DNA of 64,000 nucleotides, taken from an uncultured Pelagibacteraceae bacterium. GTDB taxonomy: Bacteria > Pseudomonadota > Alphaproteobacteria > Pelagibacterales > Pelagibacteraceae. The notes under the pieces are model-generated. The model was not told the origin of the DNA and made no database searches. It saw only the letters and a program-made list of their open reading frames with translations. Shown here in pieces: positions 15,545 through 24,490 of the stretch. The position numbers were made by a program, and so were the translations under genes. The DNA lies in contig CACJQT010000005.1 in assembly GCA_902595635.1 (NCBI GenBank), positions 1-64,000 of the forward strand. Direction: 5' to 3'. How positions within the stretch are numbered: position 1 is the stretch's first letter; each line of letters begins with the position of its first letter.

Positions 15545-15917
15545 CTTTTACCTGATATGACTCAACAAGTCTGTTGGTTTCATTTGCCATTGCTACAACT
15601 GCAATAAGTTCACTTAACATCTCTGTAGTAGCACCTTTAGATTTAGCAGCGATACTGTGAGATTTAATACAATACTCACAACTATTTGTCATTGAAACTG
15701 CTACATAAATAAGCTCTTTTGTCATTTCATCTAAAGCGCCTTTTTTCATCACTTGCTGTATAGAAGTCCAAGTTCTCTCTAAAGTTTCTGGGTTGTTGGC
15801 TAACATTTTCCAAAAATTGTTTATGTAGTCTGTATTTCTCTTCTTTTTAATATCTTCAAATACCTCTTTTACCTTTCCTGTTGCATCAGCTTCTTCAATC
15901 ATATTAAAAACTGCCAT
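15525..15917 (-). CDS. Carboxymuconolactone decarboxylase/AhpD-like protein
   Basis: A 130-residue helical protein of the AhpD-like superfamily. The CxxC redox pair with its nearby histidine is present in MTNSCEYCIKSHSIAAKSKG, which points to an alkylhydroperoxidase-type activity rather than to true carboxymuconolactone decarboxylase. The ribosome binding site AAGGAGGTGAA is nearly perfect. It lies nine bases downstream of the ABC ATPase gene on the same strand and upstream of the DUF924 gene, so it may be part of the transporter operon. Confidence 0.85.
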   Translation of the reverse strand: MAVFNMIEEADATGKVKEVFEDIKKKRNTDYINNFWKMLANNPETLERTWTSIQQVMKKGALDEMTKELIYVAVSMTNSCEYCIKSHSIAAKSKGATTEMLSELIAVVAMANETNRLVESYQVKVDKVYE

Positions 15918-15926
15918 TTCACCTCC

Positions 15927-17609
15927 TTAATTGTAAATTGTTTCTATTTTAGGCATTAATCTTAATAATTCCTTAGTATATTCATGATTTGGATTTTTAA
16001 ACAACTCTTCTGTCTCAGATACCTCGCATAGTTTTCCATTTCTTAAAACTCCAATGTCATCACACATTTGTCGTACAACTGGTAGATCATGACTTATAAA
16101 AAGTATAGTTAAATTAAGTTGTTCCTGTAAATCTTTAAGTAAATTTAGTATTTGTGCCTGAATACTCACATCCAAAGCAGATGTTGGTTCATCACAAACT
16201 AATAATCTTGGTTTTGTTGCTAACGCTCTTGCAATAGAAATTCTTTGTCTTTGTCCTCCTGAAAACTCATGAGGATATCTTTCGGATGAAGACTTGGATA
16301 ATTCCACAGAGTCTAAGAGATCATTTATATACTCATTTAATTCATTAGAACTAATATTTTTATCATGTAACTTTATAGGTTCGGCAATGATATCTTTAAC
16401 TTTAAGCCTGCCATTCAATGAAGAGTATGGATCTTGAAATATCATTTGAATTTGTTTTCTAAATTTAAGTAATTCTTTGTTACTTTTGATATTATTGATA
16501 CATACATCATCAAAATAAATTTCACCTGAAGTGGGTTTAAATAAATTAACAATCATTTTTGCAATTGTAGTCTTTCCACTGCCACTTTCACCAACAAGTC
16601 CGAAAGATTTTCCTTCTTGTATATTAAATGAAACAGTATCAACTGCTAATACATTATTTTGAGACTTTTCTGTAAAAAAACCTTCATTAAAAGTTTTACA
16701 AAGATTTTTTATTTGAACTAAATCTTTTTTAAAAATCTCTCTTTTATTCCATCTATTTAGAATTTTTAAATTAATATTTTCCTGGTTATTATTTTCTTTA
16801 TCTATAATTTTAAATCTGGATATCTTTTTATTTGTGGGAGGAACAGAACTAACTAAACTTTTTGTATAAGTTTCTTTTGGTTCTGTTAATATTTGCTTTG
16901 TTGTTCCCAATTCTACCAAATTACCATTTTTCATTACAGCAACTCTATTGGTAGTCTCTGCTATAACTCCCATATCATGTGTTATTAATATAACTGCTAA
17001 ATTTCTTTCTTTAGTCAGCTTTTTGATAAGTTCTAATATTTGTGATTGTATTGATACATCAAGTGCAGTTGTGGGCTCATCTGCAATTAACAACTCTGGT
17101 TCACAACATAGGGAAAGTGATATAACAACCCTCTGTCTCATACCTCCTGAAAATTGATGAGGATAATCATTAAATCTTTTTTCAGCATCTTTTATGCCTA
17201 CTTCTTTTAAAAGATTTATTGATTTTTCTTTTGCTTCTGAGTTACTGAGGTTAAGATGAGTCTGGATTGTTTCAATAAGTTGTTGTCCAATTGTTAAGAT
17301 AGGATTTAAAGATGTCTGGGGATCTTGAAAAATAAATCCAATTTTTTTTCCTCTTAAACTTAGAATATTTTTTTTATTTTCATGAATATTTATGTCACTT
17401 AAATAAATTGATCCTTCAGATACTTTCCCTGGTTCGTCAATTAAATCAATTATTGCATTTGCTACGGTACTTTTTCCAGACCCAGATTCCCCAACTAATC
17501 CTACAATTTCTCCTCTTTTTATCTCAATATTAATGTCTTTTGCAGCATGAACCGTCTCTTTTCTCAATTTATAATCCACGCTTAAATTTTGTATTTTTAA
17601 AAAACTCAT
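15927..17609 (-). CDS. Fused dipeptide/opine-type ABC transporter ATPase
   Basis: A 560-residue protein with two complete nucleotide-binding domains, as in GsiA, instead of separate DppD and DppF. The first has Walker A GESGSGKST (about residue 40), signature FSGGMRQR and Walker B LLIADEPTTALD. The second has Walker A GESGSGKTT (about residue 337), signature FSGGQRQR and Walker B LLVCDEPTSALD. It powers import by the two permeases encoded immediately upstream, with a four-base overlap. The linker carries the short oligopeptide-transporter C-terminal motif region (SLVSSVPP). Confidence 0.93.
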   Translation of the reverse strand: MSFLKIQNLSVDYKLRKETVHAAKDINIEIKRGEIVGLVGESGSGKSTVANAIIDLIDEPGKVSEGSIYLSDINIHENKKNILSLRGKKIGFIFQDPQTSLNPILTIGQQLIETIQTHLNLSNSEAKEKSINLLKEVGIKDAEKRFNDYPHQFSGGMRQRVVISLSLCCEPELLIADEPTTALDVSIQSQILELIKKLTKERNLAVILITHDMGVIAETTNRVAVMKNGNLVELGTTKQILTEPKETYTKSLVSSVPPTNKKISRFKIIDKENNNQENINLKILNRWNKREIFKKDLVQIKNLCKTFNEGFFTEKSQNNVLAVDTVSFNIQEGKSFGLVGESGSGKTTIAKMIVNLFKPTSGEIYFDDVCINNIKSNKELLKFRKQIQMIFQDPYSSLNGRLKVKDIIAEPIKLHDKNISSNELNEYINDLLDSVELSKSSSERYPHEFSGGQRQRISIARALATKPRLLVCDEPTSALDVSIQAQILNLLKDLQEQLNLTILFISHDLPVVRQMCDDIGVLRNGKLCEVSETEELFKNPNHEYTKELLRLMPKIETIYN

Positions 17610-18535
17610 TTTTTTAATTTAGGATTAAGTGTGTCTCTCATCCAATCTCCTAATAAATTAATCGAAAAAGCTAAAACAACTAAGAATATTGCTGGAAAAA
17701 AGGTAATCCACCATTCACCGGAAAATAAAAAGTCATTTCCAAGTCTAATTAAAGTTCCTAAAGAAGGAGTAGTTGGAGGAACACCAACACCCAGAAAACT
17801 CAATGTGGCTTCCGCAATGATTGCTAATGCAAGACCTATAGTTCCTATAACAAGAACTGGTCTCATTATATTTGGAAGAATATGCTTAAACATTACTATA
17901 AAATTAGAAACTCCAATGATTGTTGAAGCTGAAACATAATCTTTATTTTTTTCAACTAAAGTTGCTGCTCTTGATACTCTTGCAAACTGTGGCCACTCTG
18001 AAATACCAATTGCAAAAATTAAAACATATATTGCCATTTCGTCATGAAGTTCACGCGAAATTATACCTCGCGCAATACCATCAACAAGAAGTGCCATCAA
18101 AATACTTGGAACTGTTAACTGAACATCTGTTAATCTCATAACAATCATTTCATACTTGCCACCAAAAAAACCAGCGGTAAGACCTAATCCAACTCCTAAA
18201 ATTAAACTAAATAAAATTGCTGAGAAACCAACTATTAAAGATATTCTAGATCCATAAAGAATAGTAGATAACATATCTCTTCCTTGTCCATCAGTACCAA
18301 GTAAAAATTCTACTTTTCCTTCGCTAGTCCAAGATGGTGGGGTGAATGCGTCCATTAAAGATAAAGATGATGGATCGAATGGATTATAAGGTGTAATAAA
18401 TTCTACAAAAAATGAACAAAAAAATATTATTGCTAATAAAATCGATGAAACTATTGCTGTAGGAGATTTTATAAAACTGAAATAAATTTCACTATCTTTT
18501 ATTTTATCCCAAGTTGTTAAAGCTTTATTATCCAC
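17606..18535 (-). CDS. ABC transporter permease, DppC family
   Basis: A 309-residue inner-membrane protein with six helices. The N-terminal OppC-type domain is followed by GTDGQGRDMLSTILYGSRISLIVG, a hallmark of DppC/GsiD proteins, and the cytoplasmic coupling loop is near EWPQFARVSRAATLVEKNKDYVSAS. Its end overlaps the ATPase gene and its start overlaps the DppB-like gene by eight bases, so the whole transporter is one operon. Confidence 0.92.
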   Translation of the reverse strand: MDNKALTTWDKIKDSEIYFSFIKSPTAIVSSILLAIIFFCSFFVEFITPYNPFDPSSLSLMDAFTPPSWTSEGKVEFLLGTDGQGRDMLSTILYGSRISLIVGFSAILFSLILGVGLGLTAGFFGGKYEMIVMRLTDVQLTVPSILMALLVDGIARGIISRELHDEMAIYVLIFAIGISEWPQFARVSRAATLVEKNKDYVSASTIIGVSNFIVMFKHILPNIMRPVLVIGTIGLALAIIAEATLSFLGVGVPPTTPSLGTLIRLGNDFLFSGEWWITFFPAIFLVVLAFSINLLGDWMRDTLNPKLKK

Positions 18536-19511
18536 TAGCTGAATCTCCTTTAACTCTGATTCTTGGATCTATAATGTAATACAAGATATCGACTATAAAA
18601 TTTATCATTACAAAAACGAATGCTATAAATACTAAATATGCTGACATAATTGGAATATCTACAAACTGAACAGCTTGAATGAAAAGAAATCCCATACCTG
18701 GCCATTGAAATACTGTTTCTGTAATAATTGAAAATGCAATTAATGTTCCAATATTTATACCAGCAATAGTTATTACTGGAATTAGTCCATTTTTAAGTGC
18801 GTGCTTATAATTAATGCTTTTTTCATTAATGCCTCTGGCTCTTGCAAACTTTATGTAATCAGTCTGAAGTATTTCCATCATTTCAGCTCTAACTAGTCTT
18901 ATTATATAGGTCATTTGAAAAAGACTTAAAGTAACTGATGGTAATATGATTGCTTTTAATCCTGATATGGTTAAAAAGCCTGTCGACCAAAATCCTAGAT
19001 CTACCACCTCGCCTCTTCCAAACGATGGTAGAACGCCCAATATAACTGCAAAAAGATAAATAAATAAAATACCAATTACAAAAGTTGGAAGAGAAACACC
19101 TAATAAAGAAACTGCTAAGATAAAATCACTCAAAAAACCTTTTCTTTTTATGCCTGTATATACTCCCAATAAAGTACCTGAAACCAATGCAATTAAAGCA
19201 GATATTAAAACTAATTCAATTGTTGCCGGTAATCTTTCAATGATTAATTCTGATACAGGTCTTCTTAATTGATAAGATATTCCAAATTCTCCTTTTGAGG
19301 CATTAATTATAAACCTAGTAAATTGCACATGAATTGGGTCCATTAAACCCAAAGTTTCTCTTAACTCAGCTCTTTCTTCATCAGATGTTTCCTCACCTAC
19401 CATGTTATTTATTGGGTCTCCGACAAAATTAAAAAGAGAGAATGATACAAAAGCTACGACAAGCATAACCATTGCAGATTGAAACAATCGTTTGAAAAAA
19501 TACTTTATCAA
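18528..19511 (-). CDS. ABC transporter permease, DppB family
   Basis: A 327-residue inner-membrane permease with six helices. YFFKRLFQSAMVMLVVAFVSFSLF at the N-terminus, the LGLMDPIHVQFTRFI segment and the coupling loop MTYIIRLVRAEMMEILQTDYIKFARARGI are typical of DppB. It follows the binding-protein gene after a strong hairpin. Peptides, opines or nickel-type substrates are all handled by this class; nothing here narrows the choice. Confidence 0.92.
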   Translation of the reverse strand: MIKYFFKRLFQSAMVMLVVAFVSFSLFNFVGDPINNMVGEETSDEERAELRETLGLMDPIHVQFTRFIINASKGEFGISYQLRRPVSELIIERLPATIELVLISALIALVSGTLLGVYTGIKRKGFLSDFILAVSLLGVSLPTFVIGILFIYLFAVILGVLPSFGRGEVVDLGFWSTGFLTISGLKAIILPSVTLSLFQMTYIIRLVRAEMMEILQTDYIKFARARGINEKSINYKHALKNGLIPVITIAGINIGTLIAFSIITETVFQWPGMGFLFIQAVQFVDIPIMSAYLVFIAFVFVMINFIVDILYYIIDPRIRVKGDSASG

Positions 19512-19532
19512 TTTATGAAATTTTATTTTTAT

Positions 19533-19560
19533 ACAAGCCCTTAAATTAAAAAGGGCTTGT
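19533..19560 (-). terminator. Hairpin between the family 5 binding-protein gene and its permease
   Basis: ACAAGCCCTT and AAGGGCTTGT form a perfect 10-bp stem with an eight-base loop. There is no T tract after it on the minus strand (the sequence is A-rich), so it may protect the 3' end of the binding-protein message or slow the polymerase rather than terminate. Confidence 0.6.
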
Positions 19561-19570
19561 AATAAATTAT

Positions 19571-21133
19571 TTAGTCAAAGCTCGCAAAACGGAATAACGG
19601 TTCGTTATTCGGTCTTATCGGAACATTAACATCTTTTTTTGCAGCCCAAGATATAACTTGGTGATGTAAAGGAAGATAAGAAATATCATCTTTTACTATT
19701 TTCCAAGCTTTAGCTATCGCAGCATTTCTCTTATCTAGGTTAACTTCACCTTCCATAACTCTTATCGCGGCATCTACATCAGAGTTACTAAAGTTAACTC
19801 TGTTCCAGCTTGCTCCACTTTCATATAAGTAATGGAAAACATAATGACTATCTAAAGTTGGAACTCCCCAACCTAACATATAAAAGTCACCTTGATTATC
19901 TTTTAGTTCTTTAAAGTGCTTACTTTTTGTTTGAGCAAATAAATTTACTTTAACACCGATTTTACCTAACATACCAACAACAGCTGTACATATAGCTTCA
20001 TCATTTACATACCTGTCATTTGGACATCTAAGCTCAACTTCAAATCCATTTGGATATCCAGCATCAGCTAAAAGTTTTTTTGCAGCAGCTACATCATAAG
20101 GAAGTCTCTTATCAAGTTCCTCTGTGTATCCATTAACACCTGGAAAAGTAATTATTCCAGCAGGTTCACTTAAACCTCTCATTACTTTTTTCTTAATAGC
20201 CTCAATATCTATTGCTTGATAGAGAGCTTGTCTTACTGCTTTCTTTTTAAATGGGTTATCACCTGTATTACCTGTTCTAAGTTTATCTGCTCCCTGATCC
20301 ATTCCTAGGAATATAGTTCTCATTTGAGCAGTGCTTTCCACTTTGTGAGCAGGTGAATTTTTAATTCTAGCCAAATCCTGCACAGGTGCATCAGTAACAA
20401 CATCAATTTCACCAGATAAAAGAGCTGCAACTCTAGTAGCTGCATTTTTTATAGGTAGTAGATGAATTTCAGTTACTTTATCATCTTTCATTGTTCCCCA
20501 CCATTTTTTATTACGTTTGAAAACTGTTTTAGTGTTTGGTTCTCTTAATGTAATTTTAAATGGTCCAGTCCCCATAGCATTTGTGGCTGAAAATGTTTCT
20601 TGTCCAGCATCCCAGTTCTGCGCCATAACTGCAAAATTCTTTTCACTCCATTTTTTTGACATTATAAAAATGTTTGAAAGTTGGTTTAAAAGAATTGGAT
20701 TTGGTTTACTTGTTGTTATTTCTACTGTGTAGTCATTAACTGCTTTTACACCTGATACTGTACTTATATATTCTTTAAAATCAGATGTTCTTTGTTTTGC
20801 TCTTAAAATACTAAATACAACATCTTCAGATGTAAATGGAGTTCCATCAGAAAATTTAACATCTTCTCTTAATTTAAAGATCCAAGTATTAGGACCTTGA
20901 GTTCTCCATTCTGTTGCCAGTTGAGGTCCAATTTTCATATCTAATCCTCTAGTAACTAGAGCTTCATATACTTGTCTAGATACTTGAGTGGTAGGACCTT
21001 CGTTTTGAGCATGAGGATCAAGTGTTAAACTATCACCCTGCATTGACCATTTAATAGTTTTTGCAAATGCTTGTGTTGGAGCAAAAGCTAGAAAAAAAGC
21101 CAATAAAATTTTTATAAAATACCCATACTTCAT
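19571..21133 (-). CDS. ABC transporter substrate-binding protein, family 5 (DppA-like)
   Basis: A 520-residue periplasmic binding protein with a signal peptide (LLAFFLAFAPTQAFA). The family 5 pattern is clear: SLTLDPHAQNEGPTTQVSRQVYEALVT, LREDVKFSDGTPFTSEDVVFSI, GTGPFKI near residue 187, and AVRQALYQAIDIEAIKKKVMRG near residue 300. The ligand of such proteins ranges from oligopeptides to opines and glutathione and is not evident here. A good ribosome binding site (AGGAGAGAGAA) is present. A hairpin follows before the permease genes. Confidence 0.93.
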   Translation of the reverse strand: MKYGYFIKILLAFFLAFAPTQAFAKTIKWSMQGDSLTLDPHAQNEGPTTQVSRQVYEALVTRGLDMKIGPQLATEWRTQGPNTWIFKLREDVKFSDGTPFTSEDVVFSILRAKQRTSDFKEYISTVSGVKAVNDYTVEITTSKPNPILLNQLSNIFIMSKKWSEKNFAVMAQNWDAGQETFSATNAMGTGPFKITLREPNTKTVFKRNKKWWGTMKDDKVTEIHLLPIKNAATRVAALLSGEIDVVTDAPVQDLARIKNSPAHKVESTAQMRTIFLGMDQGADKLRTGNTGDNPFKKKAVRQALYQAIDIEAIKKKVMRGLSEPAGIITFPGVNGYTEELDKRLPYDVAAAKKLLADAGYPNGFEVELRCPNDRYVNDEAICTAVVGMLGKIGVKVNLFAQTKSKHFKELKDNQGDFYMLGWGVPTLDSHYVFHYLYESGASWNRVNFSNSDVDAAIRVMEGEVNLDKRNAAIAKAWKIVKDDISYLPLHHQVISWAAKKDVNVPIRPNNEPLFRFASFD

Positions 21134-21194
21134 TTCTCTCTCCTATATTATTAAAATAAAAATCTAACTTATTAATTATGTAAACTAAAGTGAT

Positions 21195-21920
21195 TTAATT
21201 CACTATTTTTTTGAAGTTTTCGTAAAGAATTTTAGAATATTTGTTCATAGATTGAATATTGTCTTTCGCATCACTATCAAATTTATTAAGAGCTCCCCGT
21301 CCTAACTGACTCTCTAAAGCAGACTTATATTCAGGCACACATCCCCAGTCTCCTACAGTAGTATCTTTTATCTCTATATGAAATTGAATACCGTAAGCAT
21401 GTTTTTTATATTTAAAAATTTGGTATTTCGTTTCAGGAGATGACGCTAAAAGAGTTATATCATTATTATTTTCTAGATTTTGAACTTCATATGAGTGCCA
21501 TTGAAGTGATTTAATAATATCAGGATATTCTTTAAATAATAAATCATCCTTTTTACTATTTAAAAAATTAATATCTAAAATACCTATTTCTGGATTTTTT
21601 GATTTAACTACTTTACCTCCAACTACCTCTCCTAATAATTGACAACCTAAACAAAAACCTAAATACGGTTTATTTAAATCTACAACAAATTCTTTGATTT
21701 TCTTTTTCTCATCTATTAACCACGGGTAATCTTTTACCATCCAAGTATCCATTGGTCCACCCATACAAAACATTGCATCAAATCCAGTTAAATCATCAGG
21801 TATCTTTTCACCCTCATCAAGTTCTATAGTTTTAATATTAACTTTATCCTCTAACATTAAATCTTTAATATAACCAGGATCCTCAATTTTGATGTGTTGA
21901 AGAACAATTATATTTTTCAT
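21195..21920 (-). CDS. Class I glutamine amidotransferase-like protein
   Basis: A 241-residue stand-alone GATase1 protein. The nucleophile elbow is YLGFCLGCQLLGEVVGG (about residue 90) and the catalytic histidine and glutamate lie in YGIQFHIEIKD (about residue 175). The usual HPE reads HIE here, keeping both catalytic residues. Stand-alone members hydrolyse glutamine or gamma-glutamyl compounds, or partner with an unlinked synthetase; the substrate is unknown. Its start overlaps the end of the inositol-phosphatase-like gene by four bases. Confidence 0.85.
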   Translation of the reverse strand: MKNIIVLQHIKIEDPGYIKDLMLEDKVNIKTIELDEGEKIPDDLTGFDAMFCMGGPMDTWMVKDYPWLIDEKKKIKEFVVDLNKPYLGFCLGCQLLGEVVGGKVVKSKNPEIGILDINFLNSKKDDLLFKEYPDIIKSLQWHSYEVQNLENNNDITLLASSPETKYQIFKYKKHAYGIQFHIEIKDTTVGDWGCVPEYKSALESQLGRGALNKFDSDAKDNIQSMNKYSKILYENFKKIVN

Positions 21921-22720
21921 GTGGCTGGCTTGAGCAATTTTAAAATTTTTTTATGATTTGATGAATTATTTGAAACAATTATATTTCCACCTAATGAAGC
22001 ATCCTTATTATCCCATGTAGTAATTATTCCACCTGATGCTTTTATAATTGGTATTATTGGATGTATATCCCAAATTTTGTTAGCACATTGAGCTACAACA
22101 TCTAATCTTCCTTCTGCTAATTGACAGTATGTTAGTGCATCGAAACATGGAAACTGCATTCTCTTAATAAATTTCATAATTTTTTTTTGTTTTTGAAAAG
22201 ACAAAGTTCCATGAAAAGCCGCAGCTAACTTTAAATAATTAAATTTAATTTTTTTGTTAACTTTTAATTTTCTTCTTTTTCCATTTTCAAATACAAAAGC
22301 AAATTTGTCATTTTGATTTAAATAGTATCTTCTCATTCTTGGGAAATTGGCTAAACCAACCATTGGTTTATTCTTATAATTTAAAGAAATTAAATTGCTC
22401 CATGTAGGATTACCAGCAACGAATGATCTTGTTCCATCAATTGGATCAATTATCCAAGAAAATAGACTTTTTGTTTTTTTTACTCCAAACTCTTCACCAA
22501 TAATTTGATGATCTGGGAACTTGTCATTAATCTTTTGTCTTATAAATTTTTCAAAAGCTTTATCAGCACTGGTAACTGGATCGTAACCTTTGCCTTTTAA
22601 CTTGTTATTAATTGTAAAAGTTTTGTTAAGTTTAGTGTAATAGAAATTATTTAAATCCTTAGCAAGCTTATTCAAAAAGGTGTAATAAATCTTGAAATCT
22701 TTTGTTTTTTTGAAGGTCAT
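21917..22720 (-). CDS. Inositol monophosphatase-family phosphatase (HisN-like)
   Basis: A 267-residue magnesium-dependent phosphatase. Metal-binding motifs are IIGEEFG (about residue 75), WIIDPIDGTRSFVAGNPTW (about residue 89) and IWDIHPIIPIIKASGG (about residue 218). DGTRSF is the form usual in histidinol-phosphatases of the HisN type, while inositol phosphatases more often have DGTxNF. A role in histidine synthesis is therefore plausible but not proven; no other his gene is nearby. It is the first gene of a two-gene operon with the amidotransferase. Confidence 0.8.
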   Translation of the reverse strand: MTFKKTKDFKIYYTFLNKLAKDLNNFYYTKLNKTFTINNKLKGKGYDPVTSADKAFEKFIRQKINDKFPDHQIIGEEFGVKKTKSLFSWIIDPIDGTRSFVAGNPTWSNLISLNYKNKPMVGLANFPRMRRYYLNQNDKFAFVFENGKRRKLKVNKKIKFNYLKLAAAFHGTLSFQKQKKIMKFIKRMQFPCFDALTYCQLAEGRLDVVAQCANKIWDIHPIIPIIKASGGIITTWDNKDASLGGNIIVSNNSSNHKKILKLLKPAT

Positions 22721-22807
22721 TTATCAGATGAGTAATAGTTAAAATATACAACTAGTTCAAATAAAATATCTTGAAAATTTTAGAATTTGGTAGAAGAATC
22801 CAGATAG

Positions 22808-23911
22808 ATGAAAATAGAAATCGATTCTAAAAAAGTATTTATAAATAGTGGAGATAATAAAGAAGAAATACATCCTTTTTGGCTTAGAGAAAGAATTAAT
22901 AACGAAGATGCTCTGGATAAAGGAAATCAACAAAGATTATTTGATCCAAATTCTATAAATACTAATATTGATATAGAAAAAATTGAGAATAAAGATGGAT
23001 TGCTTAATTTATTTTTCAATGATGGAACCAATTATAAAATAAAAGAAGATCAAATATTAAGTGAGTATAAATCACAAAATCTTGATCCTATTTCAATTGA
23101 TAAAATTAAATGGGATTCAAATTTTAATAATTTTCAAAAATTTAAATTTGAAAATGATATTTTTGAAAAAAAAATCATGTATGATTTATTGGTATCATTT
23201 TATAAATATGGTTTTGTAGTTTTAACTAATGTTCCAACTGAAGATAATTTTATTATAAAATTTGCAAATTCAATTGGTAGTGTCAGAAGAACAAATTTTG
23301 GTGAATTTTTTAATGTAAGATCTGTTCCTAATCCAAATGATTTGGCTTATACATCGTTAGCATTATCTCCACATACAGATAATCCATACAGAAAACCAGT
23401 TCCTTGTGTTCAATTATTGCATTGTATTACAAATAATGTGAGTGGAGGAAATTCTACCTTGGTTGATGGTTACACAGTAAGCGAAAAAATCAATAAGGAT
23501 TATCCAGAATATTATGAAATTTTATCTTCAGTTAAAGTAAAATTTAAATTTATAGATAAAACAGTTGTTCTAGAAGATATGTCTGAGTTAATTAAACTAG
23601 ATGAAAAAAATAATTTTAAACAAGTTAGATTTAGTCCAAGATTAGATTATGCTCCGATATTAGAAAAATCGAAATTGGATTTATTCTATAAAGCTAGAAA
23701 TAAAATTTCTGAATTATACAACTCTGATAAATATAAAGTTGAGTTCAAATTAGAAAATGGAGATTTATTAATGATGGACAATCACAGATTACTTCATGGT
23801 AGAACAAAGTATGATGTCAATGAAGGTGATAGATATTTACAAGGATGCTACATTGATTTCGACAGTACAGAAGGTAAACTTAGACATTTAAAAAGAAAAT
23901 TTAATCTTTAA
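22808..23911 (+). CDS. Gamma-butyrobetaine-hydroxylase-like Fe(II)/2-oxoglutarate dioxygenase
   Basis: A 367-residue TauD-superfamily enzyme. The N-terminal domain (about residues 1-90, with HPFWLRERINNEDA) is the GBBH-type N-domain, and the catalytic domain carries H189-x-D191 (SPHTDNPYR) and the distal histidine H331 in DNHRLLHGR, followed by the 2-oxoglutarate-binding arginine. Relatives hydroxylate gamma-butyrobetaine, trimethyllysine or trimethylaminoethylphosphonate. The N-domain cysteines that bind zinc in human BBOX1 (WLRDNCPCSDC) are absent here. It is a monocistronic gene, convergent with the azoreductase and overlapping it by 11 bases. Confidence 0.8.
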   Translation: MKIEIDSKKVFINSGDNKEEIHPFWLRERINNEDALDKGNQQRLFDPNSINTNIDIEKIENKDGLLNLFFNDGTNYKIKEDQILSEYKSQNLDPISIDKIKWDSNFNNFQKFKFENDIFEKKIMYDLLVSFYKYGFVVLTNVPTEDNFIIKFANSIGSVRRTNFGEFFNVRSVPNPNDLAYTSLALSPHTDNPYRKPVPCVQLLHCITNNVSGGNSTLVDGYTVSEKINKDYPEYYEILSSVKVKFKFIDKTVVLEDMSELIKLDEKNNFKQVRFSPRLDYAPILEKSKLDLFYKARNKISELYNSDKYKVEFKLENGDLLMMDNHRLLHGRTKYDVNEGDRYLQGCYIDFDSTEGKLRHLKRKFNL

Positions 23912-24488
23912 ATAATTCTTTTATTTTTTCTTCAGCGTTTTTTATCGATTTTTCATAATCTAAAGCCATTTGATCTGCTGCAACTATATCGATTTTTTTA
24001 ATACCAAAAAAATTTAACATATGTATCAGCCATGGAGTTAAAAAGTCTTCTTCCCCTTGTATTTTTGTTCCACCAGAAGTAATTACTAGATAGACCTGCT
24101 TATCTTCTAATAAACCTTTTCTTCTTCCGTCATCCCCGTATTTAAATGTCAATTTTACTCTGGCTGCAAGATCAGCCCAAGCTTTCAGTGTTGCTGGTGG
24201 GCCAAAATTATAAATTGGCACTGATATAATGATTACATCACATTCTTTTAACTCCGATACTAACTTGTCAGACAATTCAAACATTTTTTTATGTTCGTCT
24301 GTTTGCTCATTCTCTGGAATTTTCATTCCAGACTCAGTTAAACCAGATATAAAAAGCATTTCGTCATCTAGGTCTCTATAAATGACCTCATCATTATCTT
24401 TTTTAACTTTATCAAGTATTTTTTTTGCAAGCATCCTTGAGGTAGAACCTTCTTTTCTAGCACTGCAATCGATTTGGTATATTTTCAT
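23901..24488 (-). CDS. FMN-dependent NADH azoreductase/quinone reductase (AzoR-like)
   Basis: A 195-residue flavodoxin-fold protein. The phosphate-binding loop of FMN is IDCSARKEGSTSRML, and PIYNFGPPATLKAWADLAARVKLTFKYG is the conserved AzoR segment, followed by the ITSGGT loop. I start it at the ATG at 24488; the 299-residue track ORF adds about 100 residues that are the antisense-like shadow of ccdA in another frame. Members reduce quinones and azo compounds with NADH. The start is two bases after the ccdA stop, so the two are probably cotranscribed. Confidence 0.87.
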   Translation of the reverse strand: MKIYQIDCSARKEGSTSRMLAKKILDKVKKDNDEVIYRDLDDEMLFISGLTESGMKIPENEQTDEHKKMFELSDKLVSELKECDVIIISVPIYNFGPPATLKAWADLAARVKLTFKYGDDGRRKGLLEDKQVYLVITSGGTKIQGEEDFLTPWLIHMLNFFGIKKIDIVAADQMALDYEKSIKNAEEKIKELFKD

Positions 24489-24490
24489 TT

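Noticed and set aside
17920-18141. Plus-strand 73-residue ORF within the DppC-like gene
   Set aside because: Composition is leucine- and lysine-rich as expected for the complement of an AT-rich membrane-protein gene, and it has no family pattern.
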